The notes: a model not told the origin generated them from the letters alone. DNA of 7,582 bases from Bacteroidota bacterium (GCA_030631445.1 DAOVLD010000075.1:1-7582); one strand, 5' to 3'; counted from the stretch's first letter, positions 1-7,479 are shown. Program-made: numbers and translations.

Positions 1-25
1 AACTTTTAACTTTTAACTTTTAACT
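1..25. repeat. Heptamer tandem array AACTTTT (3.5 copies) upstream of glmS
   Basis: Three perfect copies of AACTTTT (1-7, 8-14, 15-21) are followed by a partial AACT (22-25). The array may begin before the window edge. Written in another phase the unit is ACTTTTA, which fits the AYT-NNNN pattern of the other heptamer arrays here. A run of ATT trinucleotides follows and leads straight into the glmS start codon at 40. No Shine-Dalgarno sequence is visible in these 39 bases. Any promoter probably lies left of the window. Confidence 0.9.
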
Positions 26-39
26 ATATTATTATTATT

Positions 40-1875
40 ATGTGTGGCATTGTTGGCTATATAGGAAAAAAACCGGCATATCCTGTTATTATTAACGGTT
101 TAAAAAAACTTGAATACCGTGGATATGATTCAGCCGGGATTTCTGTTGTTGATGATAAAGTAAAAACATACAAGTGTAAAGGGAAAATTGCTGATCTTGA
201 GAAACATATTAAAGGAAAAGATTTAAATGGTGTTATTGGTATCGGTCATACCCGCTGGGCAACACATGGAGAACCAAATGACACAAATGCTCATCCCCAT
301 AAATCACAGCACGGACATTTTATTATAATTCATAACGGAATTATTGAAAATTATGCAAGGCTGAAAAATAAATTGACAGAAAAAGGATATAAATTTAATA
401 CCGAAACAGATACTGAAGTTCTTGCCAACCTTATCGAGCATATTTATCTTAAAGGAAAGGTTTCTGCTGAACAGGCTGTCCGTCTTGCCCTGAGGAAAGT
501 TATAGGTGCTTATGGATTAGTTATTATTTGTGCTGATGAGCCTGAGCAACTTATTGCTGCCAGGAAAGGAAGTCCACTAGTTATTGGCATAGGTGAGGAT
601 GAATATTTTATCGCCTCAGATGCCACACCTATTGTAGAGTATACCAAAAGTGTTGTTTACCTTAATGATAACAATATTGCAATAGTTACGAAAAGTGAAT
701 TAAGTCTGAAAACTATTGGTAACAATATATTAACCCCCAAAATTCAAATCCTTGATCTTGATATCGGTGAAATAGATAAAGGAGACTTTGAGCATTTTAT
801 GCTAAAGGAGATATTTGAACAACCCCGGTCAATCCAGGACACTTTCAGGGGCAGGATCTCAAGGGAAAGGAATACTATCCACCTTGGAGGATTACATAAA
901 GTGATGCCGAAACTGGTTAATGCCAGGCGAATTATCATTATTGGCTGTGGTACTTCATGGCATGCTGCTCTTATCGGAGAATATCTTTTTGAGGAATTTG
1001 CAAGGATACCAGTGGAGGTTGAATATGCTTCAGAGTTTAGATACCGTAACCCGGTGATTCATATTGATGATGTTGTAATTGTTATCAGCCAGAGTGGTGA
1101 AACGGCTGATACCCTGGCAGCAGTAAATCAGGCACGTGAAGCAGGCGCTCTTGTTCTTGGTATATGCAATGTAGCTGGTTCAAGTATCCCCAGAGAAACC
1201 CAGGGAGGGGTTTATACACATGCAGGACCTGAAATAGGAGTGGCTTCAACCAAAGCCTTTACTGCACAGGTTACTGTGCTCACGATGATGGCCATGCTGA
1301 TAGGAAAAAAACGGTTTATCCTTGATGAAAAAAAATATGAAAAATTCATCACCGAGTTGCTGAGAATACCTTCAAAAATTGAAGAGATCCTGAAAAACAA
1401 TGATCTTTATAAAAAGATTGCCGGATTATATGTTAATTCTAACAATTTTATCTACCTCGGCAGAGGTTACTTTTTCCCGGTTGCCCTGGAAGGAGCGTTG
1501 AAACTAAAAGAAATTTCATATATACATGCTGAAGGATACCCGGCAGCTGAAATGAAACATGGACCAATTGCTCTTATTGATGAAAATATGCCGGTTGTGG
1601 TTATTGCTCCCCAGGATGATTCGTATGAGAAAATTGTAAGCAATATCCAGGAGGTTAAAGCCAGGGGAGGAATTGTGATTGCTGTGGTTAATAAGGGGGA
1701 TAAAACTATAAGTGAAATTGCGGACCATGTTTTTGAAGTGCCCTCAACAGTTCTTGCTCTGGCTCCGCTGCTTACTGTAATACCTCTTCAGTTGCTTTCA
1801 TACCATATTGCAGTTAAAAGAAGTTGTAATGTTGATCAACCAAGAAACCTGGCAAAATCTGTAACAGTAGAGTGA
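40..1875 (+). CDS. glmS: Glutamine--fructose-6-phosphate aminotransferase (isomerizing), GlmS
   Basis: This cytoplasmic enzyme makes glucosamine-6-phosphate from fructose-6-phosphate and glutamine, the first committed step to UDP-GlcNAc for peptidoglycan and lipid A. The protein has 611 residues, full length for the family. The N-terminal class II glutamine amidotransferase domain (about 2-220) starts MCGIVGYIG; Cys2 becomes the N-terminal nucleophile after Met removal. It also shows TRWATHG (71-77), HNGIIENY (98-105) and TETDTEV (121-127). Two SIS sugar-phosphate isomerase domains follow: the first (about 285-425) has GCGTSWHA (302-309) and SQSGETADT (350-358); the second (about 455-595) has EGALKLKEISYIHAEG (484-499) and KHGP (506-509). 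The tail DQPRNLAKSVTVE (599-611) is canonical. The start is fixed by the catalytic Cys2. There is no Shine-Dalgarno; an ATT run precedes the ATG. The DUF4954 gene follows 132 bases downstream on the same strand. Confidence 0.98.
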   Translation: MCGIVGYIGKKPAYPVIINGLKKLEYRGYDSAGISVVDDKVKTYKCKGKIADLEKHIKGKDLNGVIGIGHTRWATHGEPNDTNAHPHKSQHGHFIIIHNGIIENYARLKNKLTEKGYKFNTETDTEVLANLIEHIYLKGKVSAEQAVRLALRKVIGAYGLVIICADEPEQLIAARKGSPLVIGIGEDEYFIASDATPIVEYTKSVVYLNDNNIAIVTKSELSLKTIGNNILTPKIQILDLDIGEIDKGDFEHFMLKEIFEQPRSIQDTFRGRISRERNTIHLGGLHKVMPKLVNARRIIIIGCGTSWHAALIGEYLFEEFARIPVEVEYASEFRYRNPVIHIDDVVIVISQSGETADTLAAVNQAREAGALVLGICNVAGSSIPRETQGGVYTHAGPEIGVASTKAFTAQVTVLTMMAMLIGKKRFILDEKKYEKFITELLRIPSKIEEILKNNDLYKKIAGLYVNSNNFIYLGRGYFFPVALEGALKLKEISYIHAEGYPAAEMKHGPIALIDENMPVVVIAPQDDSYEKIVSNIQEVKARGGIVIAVVNKGDKTISEIADHVFEVPSTVLALAPLLTVIPLQLLSYHIAVKRSCNVDQPRNLAKSVTVE

Positions 1876-1880
1876 ATTAG

Positions 1881-1915
1881 TTGGCAATTGGCAGTTGGCA
1901 GTTGGCAATTGGGTA
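1881..1915. repeat. Heptamer tandem array TTGGCAR downstream of glmS
   Basis: Units are TTGGCAA (1881-1887), TTGGCAG (1888-1894), TTGGCAG (1895-1901), TTGGCAA (1902-1908) and a degenerate TTGGGTA (1909-1915). The array begins five bases after the glmS stop codon. On the complementary strand the units read ATTGCCA and ACTGCCA, matching the AYT-NNNN pattern of the other arrays but in inverted orientation relative to the array at 1937-1971. Confidence 0.92.
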
Positions 1916-1947
1916 ACATCAAATAGCTATATTTTAATTGCTGACTG
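1899..1947 (+). other. Potential RNA stem-loop formed by two opposed heptamer arrays
   Basis: Bases 1899-1910 (CAGTTGGCAATT) can pair with 1936-1947 (AATTGCTGACTG) over 12 consecutive pairs, ten Watson-Crick and two G.U in a plus-strand transcript. The loop is 25 bases, and up to three more G.U pairs could extend the stem inward (1911-1913 with 1933-1935). A competing 8-bp pairing joins 1894-1901 to 1959-1966. No good U-run follows, so it is not a textbook intrinsic terminator. It could act as a weak terminator, processing site or mRNA stabiliser between glmS and the next gene. The pairing is read directly from the sequence; any function is inference. Confidence 0.45.
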
Positions 1948-1971
1948 AAGACTGAGGACTGCCGACTTTAA
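1937..1971. repeat. Degenerate heptamer array ACTGNNG upstream of the DUF4954 gene
   Basis: Five units in strict 7-base register: ATTGCTG (1937-1943), ACTGAAG (1944-1950), ACTGAGG (1951-1957), ACTGCCG (1958-1964) and ACTTTAA (1965-1971). The first bases of each unit are conserved while the last four vary. The array ends 36 bases before the start codon at 2008, followed by A/T-rich leader without a Shine-Dalgarno. Confidence 0.85.
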
Positions 1972-2007
1972 TATAATGAGATTAGCCATTTTAAATATTT
2001 TATTAAT

Positions 2008-3999
2008 ATGAATACATACCGGAAACTTACCCCAGAGGAGATAAAACAACTTAACCGGCAAAATTGTTATGCAGATGACTGGTTAAAGATTGAAGTAACC
2101 AATGATTTTAACCCCACGAATGTTAAAAACGTGACTTTCTCGGGGAAGATCCGGATGGGTTGCTTCGAAAAAGAGTTTAAACTGACTAACGGAATAAAAA
2201 AACAATCAGGTATTTATTATGCGGTTTTGCATAATTGTTTAATTGGTGATAATACCTATGTTGCACAGGTTAGAAACTACATGGCAAATTATGAGGTTGG
2301 TGAAGGATCATTTATCGAAAACGTGGACATAATTGAGGTGGATGGAGAAAGTTCGTTTGGTAATGGTGTTTTGGTGAATGTTCTGGACGAGACCGGGGGA
2401 AGAAAACTTCCGATTTTCAATGAATTATCAGCTCATCTGGCTTATATCCTGGTACTGTACCGCCATCGTCCGGATATGATAGAAAAACTGTTTCAGATGA
2501 TCGGAAATTACACACGAACGGTAACTTCCGTGAAAGGAAAGATAGGGAATAATGTGAAAATTACGAATTCAAGGATCATTAAGAATGTATCTGTCGGGGA
2601 TAACGCTTCCATTGAAGGGGCAGAGATGCTATCCAATGGAAGCATTAATTCCAATTCTCTTGATCCGGTTTATATCGGTCCCGGTGTAATTATGGAAGAT
2701 TTTATAGTTTCATCGGGTGCAACTGTCTCAGATTCGACAGTTATTGATAAATGTTTTATCGGGCAGGCATGTGTGCATAAAAAACACTATTCAGCCGAAA
2801 ACTCTTTGTTCTTTGCAAATTGTGCCGGTTATCACGGAGAAGCCTGTTCACTTTTTGCCGGTCCATATACCGTAACACATCATAAGTCTACCTTGCTTAT
2901 TGCCGGAATGTTTTCTTTTATGAATGCTGGCAGTGGTTCAAACCAAAGTAACCATATGTATAAACTCGGACCAATACATCAGGGTATTGTTGAGCGAGGG
3001 GCAAAAACAACCAGCAATTCCTATCTTCTATGGCCTGCAAAGGTTGGCCCATTTACCCTGGTAATGGGAAGGCATTATAAAAATTCTGATACATCAAATC
3101 TGCCATTCTCCTATATTGTGGAAAGTAAAGATGAAAGTATACTTGCTCCGGGTGTAAATTTGCGTAGTGTCGGAACAATCAGGGATGCCCAAAAATGGCC
3201 CAGGAGAGACCGCCGCAAGGATAACCGGAAACTTGACTTCATTAATTTTAATTTACTCAGCCCATACACAATAAATAAAATGATAGCAGGACGCGACCTG
3301 CTGATAAAACTCAGGGAGTATTCAGGTGAAAAATCTGATTTCTATACTTATGAGAATACAAAGATTTCCAGAGCTTCTCTTGAAAGGGGAATAAAATTAT
3401 ACGGAATGGGGATTTATAAATTCCTTGGGAACTCGCTGATCAAAAGACTGGAAATAGCTAAATTCAGAACCAACCGGGAGATAAGGGAAAGACTGAAGCC
3501 TGATACCGTAATTGGAAAAGGGAAATGGATTGATCTGGCGGGTCTCATTGCTCCTTTAGATGAGATTGAAAAACTAATGAATGATATTGAGCAGGGAAAA
3601 ATTGATTCTTTAAAGGATATTCGCAAGGTTTTTGAATCCCTGCATAATAATTATTATACCTACGAGTGGACCTGGGCTATTGATGTAATACAAAAAGAGA
3701 CAGGGAAGAACCTGGCTGATTTTACAGCGGAAGATATTATCCAATTAACCACCAGGTGGAAGAAGAGTGTTACGGATCTTGATGAAATGCTTTATGATGA
3801 TGCAAGAAAAGAATTTACACTTTCAAAGCAAACAGGTTTTGGTGTTGATGGAGATCTGAAAACCAAGCTTCTTGATTTTGCCCAGGTAAGAGGTGATTTT
3901 GAAAAAAACCAACAGGTATCAGCAATTAAAGACCATATTGAGAAAAAATCATTTCTAGGAAATGAGTTGATTGAAAGAATGAAAATGATTAAATCGTAA
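2008..3999 (+). CDS. DUF4954 family protein with left-handed beta-helix domain, function unknown
   Basis: The 663-residue protein matches the DUF4954 family of Bacteroidota as I remember it; no function is established. No signal peptide or membrane segment is visible, so it is probably cytoplasmic. Residues 73-128 carry hexapeptide-like rungs (LIGDNTYV, YEVGEGSFIEN, SSFGNGVLVNVL). A short probable helical stretch (about 138-170, with LYRHRP at 150-155) interrupts them, and rungs resume at 175-255 (KIGNNVKI, VSVGDNASIEG, YIGPGVIM, CFIGQACVH). A polar block (284-330) then has THHKS (290-294), SGSNQSNHMYK (309-319) and GPIHQG (321-326), followed by MGRH (353-356), SNLPFSY (363-369) and RSVGTIRDAQKWPRRD (386-401). 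Residues about 405-663 look mostly helical and charged. Rungs of this type are typical of acyltransferases and sugar-nucleotide enzymes, so a transferase role is possible but unproven. The ATG at 2008 is the natural start, in an A/T-rich leader. It may be co-transcribed with glmS. Confidence 0.9.
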   Translation: MNTYRKLTPEEIKQLNRQNCYADDWLKIEVTNDFNPTNVKNVTFSGKIRMGCFEKEFKLTNGIKKQSGIYYAVLHNCLIGDNTYVAQVRNYMANYEVGEGSFIENVDIIEVDGESSFGNGVLVNVLDETGGRKLPIFNELSAHLAYILVLYRHRPDMIEKLFQMIGNYTRTVTSVKGKIGNNVKITNSRIIKNVSVGDNASIEGAEMLSNGSINSNSLDPVYIGPGVIMEDFIVSSGATVSDSTVIDKCFIGQACVHKKHYSAENSLFFANCAGYHGEACSLFAGPYTVTHHKSTLLIAGMFSFMNAGSGSNQSNHMYKLGPIHQGIVERGAKTTSNSYLLWPAKVGPFTLVMGRHYKNSDTSNLPFSYIVESKDESILAPGVNLRSVGTIRDAQKWPRRDRRKDNRKLDFINFNLLSPYTINKMIAGRDLLIKLREYSGEKSDFYTYENTKISRASLERGIKLYGMGIYKFLGNSLIKRLEIAKFRTNREIRERLKPDTVIGKGKWIDLAGLIAPLDEIEKLMNDIEQGKIDSLKDIRKVFESLHNNYYTYEWTWAIDVIQKETGKNLADFTAEDIIQLTTRWKKSVTDLDEMLYDDARKEFTLSKQTGFGVDGDLKTKLLDFAQVRGDFEKNQQVSAIKDHIEKKSFLGNELIERMKMIKS

Positions 4000-4000
4000 A

Positions 4001-4045
4001 GGGAATAGAGGGGATAAAGGGAATAGAAGAAATAGAGGGAATAGA
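4001..4045. repeat. 9-bp tandem array GGGAATAGA in the convergent intergenic gap
   Basis: Five units in exact 9-base register: GGGAATAGA (4001-4009), GGGGATAAA (4010-4018), GGGAATAGA (4019-4027), AGAAATAGA (4028-4036) and GGGAATAGA (4037-4045). The array begins one base after the stop codon of the DUF4954 gene. It fills most of the 85-base gap before the end of the convergent rfbB gene. The plus strand is purine-rich and has no inverted symmetry, so it is not a hairpin terminator. It is the only array here with a period other than seven. Confidence 0.9.
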
Positions 4046-4084
4046 AGAGTGTTCTAAAATAACTAAGTATTATCCTGAAGAAGG

Positions 4085-5140
4085 TTATCTTTTTACATAT
4101 TGGTCAGAGTAGTATTTTTCATATTCTCCGGATATCACATGGTTAAGCCATTCGGTGTTTTCCAGATACCATACAATTGTTTTCTCCAGTCCTTCAATAA
4201 AATTAACCGAAGGTTTCCACCCCAGTACTCTCTGAATCTTTCCCGAATCAATGGCATATCGCAGATCATGTCCTGCACGGTCTTTTACAAAGGTGATCAG
4301 TTTTGCTGAGGTTCCTGGTTCCCTGTCGAGCTTGCTGTCCATTGTTTCGCAAAGCTGACGAATGAGATCAATATTCCTCCATTCATTATTGCCTCCAATA
4401 TTGTATGTTTCTCCGGTTTTACCTTTATGGAATATCAGATCAATAGCACCGGCATGATCTTCAACATAAAGCCAGTCACGTATATTCTCCCCCTTACCGT
4501 AAACAGGGATCTCCTTATCGTTTTTTATGTTGTTGATAGCCAGAGGGATCAGTTTTTCCGGAAACTGATTGGGGCCATAATTATTTGAACAATTAGAAAT
4601 GACTATTGGAAGGCTAAATGTATGATAATAAGCCCTTACCAGGTGATCAGAACTTGCCTTTGAAGAAGAATAAGGGCTACGGGGATCATAAGGAGTCGAT
4701 TCAACAAAATATCCTTCTTTACCTAATGATCCGTAAACCTCATCGGTTGAGATATGATAGAACAACCTGTCTTTATAATTGTTTCCCCAGAGTTCTCTTG
4801 CCGCGTTAAGCAGGTTAACTGTACCAATAATATTTGTGTAAATAAATTCTGTCGGGTTGGAAATTGACCGGTCAACATGCGATTCGGCAGCTAAATGGAT
4901 AACACCTGTGAAATTATATTTTTTGAACAGATCAAAAATAAATTCCTGATCAATGATATCACCCTTTTCAAAAATGTAGTTTTCTTTTCTGTCAATGTCC
5001 TTAAGATTTTCAAGATTCCCGGCATAGGTTAGCTTGTCAAGATTTACGATCTGATAATCGGGATATTGGCTGACAAATCTGCGAACCACATGTGAACCGA
5101 TGAATCCTGCACCTCCTGTAATAAGTATTACTTTTTTCAT
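4085..5140 (-). CDS. rfbB: dTDP-glucose 4,6-dehydratase, RfbB/RmlB
   Basis: This cytoplasmic extended-SDR enzyme converts dTDP-glucose to dTDP-4-keto-6-deoxyglucose using bound NAD, the second step towards dTDP-L-rhamnose and related deoxysugars. From the ATG at 5140 the protein has 351 residues, normal for the family. Seen in order: NAD motif TGGAGFIGSH (8-17), NLDKLTYAGNLENL (33-46), AAESHVDRSI (84-93), catalytic STDEVYG (131-137, with T132, D133 and E134), YSSSK (Y157 and K161), NNYGP (186-190) and RDWLYVEDH (221-229). The C-terminal SGEYEKYY (337-344) is also typical. I chose ATG 5140 over an in-frame TTG at 5146, because MKKVILITGG is the usual N-terminus. It is the third gene of the minus-strand operon, 33 bases after galE, with no Shine-Dalgarno. 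The partners rmlA, rmlC and rmlD are not in the window, so the final sugar is unknown. Confidence 0.96.
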   Translation of the reverse strand: MKKVILITGGAGFIGSHVVRRFVSQYPDYQIVNLDKLTYAGNLENLKDIDRKENYIFEKGDIIDQEFIFDLFKKYNFTGVIHLAAESHVDRSISNPTEFIYTNIIGTVNLLNAARELWGNNYKDRLFYHISTDEVYGSLGKEGYFVESTPYDPRSPYSSSKASSDHLVRAYYHTFSLPIVISNCSNNYGPNQFPEKLIPLAINNIKNDKEIPVYGKGENIRDWLYVEDHAGAIDLIFHKGKTGETYNIGGNNEWRNIDLIRQLCETMDSKLDREPGTSAKLITFVKDRAGHDLRYAIDSGKIQRVLGWKPSVNFIEGLEKTIVWYLENTEWLNHVISGEYEKYYSDQYVKR

Positions 5141-5173
5141 TTGCAAACGGTTTTATCAATAAAAAATCAGGTT

Positions 5174-6202
5174 TTATTTCCGTTTCTGTAAATATTGTTC
5201 CCATTTCCATGCTGTCAACATGGCGTCATCAAGACTCCTTTCTGCTTTCCATCCAAGTTCTTTATTCGCATAGCTTGTATCTCCCCATACTTTCTCTATA
5301 TCTCCGGGCCTTCTGTCAACTATTTTATAATTCAGTTTTTTACCCGTTGCACGTTCAAAGGATTTGATAGCTTCCAATACAGATACACCTTCTCCTGTTC
5401 CCAGGTTAAACACTTCATAATTTTCCTTATTTTGATTGTTCAACAATCTCTGCAAGGCAACTACATGAGCTTTTGCCAGGTCAACAACATGCAGGTAATC
5501 CCTTATTGCCGAACCGTCAGGAGTGTTATAATCATCTCCAAAAACTTTTAGCTCATCACGTATCCCAATAGCTGTTTGTGTAATAAACGGGACCAGGTTA
5601 TCGGGTATACCAATAGGCAATTCACCGATCAAAGCTGAAGGATGAGCTCCGATTGGATTAAAATACCGGAGTGATATTGCTTTAAGTGAGGGGGTTGAAG
5701 CAAGGGTATCACTGAGGATCTCTTCCATTACCTGTTTGGTGTTACCATAAGGAGACATTGCCTTTTTTACAGGAGCCTCTTCTGAAACAGGCAGTTTATC
5801 AGGTTGTCCGTAAACAGTGCATGATGATGAAAAAACCATATACGGAATATCTTTCTCCTTCATGAAGCGGAGAAGGTTTATGGTAGACACCAGATTATTA
5901 TAGTAATATTTCAGTGGATTTAATACCGATTCACCCACTGCTTTAAAGGCAGCAAAGTGAATAATGGCTCCAATGCCAGTATGTTTCTCAAAAAAGGATC
6001 TGAGTTGTGATTTATTACAAACATCAAGTTTTTCAAACAGGGGACGCTTACCTGTAATTTCTTCGATACCATCCAATGCATTCATATTTGAATTGGAAAG
6101 GTTATCAACAATAATAACTTCGAATCCTGATTCTGTCAGTTCAACAACAGTGTGTGAACCAATATAACCAACCCCTCCTGTAACAAGAATTTGTTTTCCC
6201 AT
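5174..6202 (-). CDS. galE: UDP-glucose 4-epimerase family protein, GalE (possibly also acting on UDP-HexNAc)
   Basis: This NAD-dependent extended-SDR epimerase interconverts UDP-glucose and UDP-galactose in the cytoplasm; some family members also accept UDP-GlcNAc and UDP-GalNAc. The protein has 342 residues, full length. Visible are the NAD motif TGGVGYIGSHT (8-18), VDNLSNS (32-38), HFAAFKAVGES (82-92), catalytic SSSCTVYG (125-132, with S127), PYGNTK (Y152 and K156), RYFNPIGAHPS (179-189), FGDDYNTPDGSAIRDYLHV (221-239) and RRPGD (297-301). The position equivalent to E. coli Tyr299, which limits the pocket to hexoses, appears to be Val305 in GDIEKVWGD. A smaller side chain there would fit HexNAc substrates, but this rests on an alignment by eye. 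The ATG lies one base after the upstream dehydrogenase stop (TAA-A-ATG), so the two are probably translationally coupled. Confidence 0.93.
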   Translation of the reverse strand: MGKQILVTGGVGYIGSHTVVELTESGFEVIIVDNLSNSNMNALDGIEEITGKRPLFEKLDVCNKSQLRSFFEKHTGIGAIIHFAAFKAVGESVLNPLKYYYNNLVSTINLLRFMKEKDIPYMVFSSSCTVYGQPDKLPVSEEAPVKKAMSPYGNTKQVMEEILSDTLASTPSLKAISLRYFNPIGAHPSALIGELPIGIPDNLVPFITQTAIGIRDELKVFGDDYNTPDGSAIRDYLHVVDLAKAHVVALQRLLNNQNKENYEVFNLGTGEGVSVLEAIKSFERATGKKLNYKIVDRRPGDIEKVWGDTSYANKELGWKAERSLDDAMLTAWKWEQYLQKRK

Positions 6203-6203
6203 T

Positions 6204-7466
6204 TTATAAACTCAAATATTCTAATTGGTTAATTTTATTTCTAAATGTCCCTTTTATATCAACAAAAATGGCTTTATCAGCAGTGATTGAAGTAAAATAC
6301 TTTTCATCCAATGTTTTGTATTCTTTATGATTTACTGCCAGAACTATGGCATCATAACCTTTCCCAATCTTTTTCTTAAGTTCGAATCCAAATTCTTTTC
6401 TAACTTCTTGCATATTAGCATTTGGATCAATTACGTCAACTTTTACACCGAAAGAGACAAATTCATTAATCATATCAACCACTTTGGAATTCCTTATATC
6501 ACTGACATTTTCTTTAAATGTTACTCCCAGTATCAAAACTTTGGCTTCAGAAATATTTTTCTTTTGGGCTATAATTTTTTTTACAGTTTGTTTGGCAATA
6601 TAGGCACCCATTGAATCATTTACAAACCGCCCCGAATTAATTATCCGGGCATGATATCCAAGTTCCCTGGCTTTGTAAGACAGATAGTAAGGATCAACTC
6701 CTATACAGTGTCCACCTACAAGACCAGGGGAAAATTTCAGGAAATTCCATTTTGTACCCGCTGCTTCAAGCACTTCGTAGGTATTGATATTCATACGGTT
6801 AAAGATAATTGAAAGTTCGTTCATAAAAGCGATATTAATATCCCGCTGGGTATTCTCAATAATTTTGGCAGCTTCGGCAACTTTTATAGAACCGGCACGA
6901 TGAATACCTGCTTCAATGATCATCTCGTATGTTTTACTTATGATCTTCAGAGCTTCATCATCACAACCCGATACCACTTTAACAATTTTTATAAGTGTAT
7001 GTTCCCTGTCTCCCGGATTTATTCTTTCCGGGGAAAAACCAACTTTAAAATCCTTGCCGCAGGAAAGTCCGCTTTCTTTTTCAAGCAGGGGAATACATTC
7101 TTCCTCCGTGCATCCGGGGTAAACAGTTGATTCGAAAACGACATAATCTTCTCTTTTTAGCTGTTTACCCACTAATGATGTGGCATTTAAAAGTATGGTC
7201 AGGTCAGGAAGATTATGATCATCAATAGGTGTTGGTACTGCAATAATATGGAAAGATGCCTCTTTTAAGTCATTGGGGTCAGCAGTGAATTGAATGTTTT
7301 TCCCCATAAATTCTTCTGGGAGCAACTCATGGCTCGGATCTTCACCTTTTTTCATCATTTTTATCCTGTCTTCCCGGATATCAAATCCGATAACAGGAAA
7401 ATGTTTTGCGAATTCCAAAGCTAATGGAAGTCCTACATATCCCAACCCGGATACAGATATTTTCAT
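6204..7466 (-). CDS. tviB: UDP-N-acetylhexosamine 6-dehydrogenase, TviB/WbpO type
   Basis: This enzyme of the UDP-glucose/GDP-mannose dehydrogenase family oxidises C6 of a UDP-HexNAc to a uronic acid in two NAD-dependent steps. Its 420 residues are normal for the family. The N-terminal Rossmann domain has GLGYVGLP (7-14) and the NAD-binding acidic residue D29 in GFD. STVYPGCTEE (113-122) and FSPERINPGD (144-153) follow, and the central helix region has VAEAAKIIENTQRDINIA (196-213). The catalytic cysteine is C254 in GGHCIGVDPYYL (251-262). The C-terminal domain has LGVTFKENVSDIRNS (313-327). ENTQRDINIA together with AAGTKWNF (235-242) resembles the Vi-antigen TviB and WbpO group rather than UDP-glucose dehydrogenase, so UDP-GlcNAc or UDP-GalNAc is the likely substrate; which one cannot be told. 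It is the first visible gene of the operon and is coupled to galE. The ATG at 7466 precedes the family-typical MKISVSGLGY. Confidence 0.88.
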   Translation of the reverse strand: MKISVSGLGYVGLPLALEFAKHFPVIGFDIREDRIKMMKKGEDPSHELLPEEFMGKNIQFTADPNDLKEASFHIIAVPTPIDDHNLPDLTILLNATSLVGKQLKREDYVVFESTVYPGCTEEECIPLLEKESGLSCGKDFKVGFSPERINPGDREHTLIKIVKVVSGCDDEALKIISKTYEMIIEAGIHRAGSIKVAEAAKIIENTQRDINIAFMNELSIIFNRMNINTYEVLEAAGTKWNFLKFSPGLVGGHCIGVDPYYLSYKARELGYHARIINSGRFVNDSMGAYIAKQTVKKIIAQKKNISEAKVLILGVTFKENVSDIRNSKVVDMINEFVSFGVKVDVIDPNANMQEVRKEFGFELKKKIGKGYDAIVLAVNHKEYKTLDEKYFTSITADKAIFVDIKGTFRNKINQLEYLSL

Positions 7467-7479
7467 GTTTGTTTTATTT

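Noticed and set aside
1..39. glmS ribozyme/riboswitch upstream of glmS
   Set aside because: Only 39 bases of simple repeat are visible. The glmS ribozyme is a longer element known mainly from Firmicutes, and nothing here resembles its core.
744..1728. Minus-strand open frames inside glmS
   Set aside because: They are 62 to 70 codons, lie antisense to a complete conserved enzyme, and have no recognisable protein features.
1881..1971. CRISPR-like array
   Set aside because: Units are seven bases in direct contact, with no spacers and no cas genes nearby.
1972..1977. TATAAT resembling a -10 box before the DUF4954 gene
   Set aside because: No -35-like element is found at proper spacing. Bacteroidota use a different promoter consensus, and TATAAT arises easily in A/T-rich DNA.
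4071..4093. Possible intrinsic terminator at the convergent gap (CCT/AGG stem with CTTTTT after it)
   Set aside because: Only three consecutive pairs form before mismatches, and the T-run lies within the end of the rfbB coding region.
5141..5146. TTG start giving a two-residue longer RfbB
   Set aside because: The ATG at 5140 gives the family-typical MKKVILITGG N-terminus, and no Shine-Dalgarno favours the TTG.
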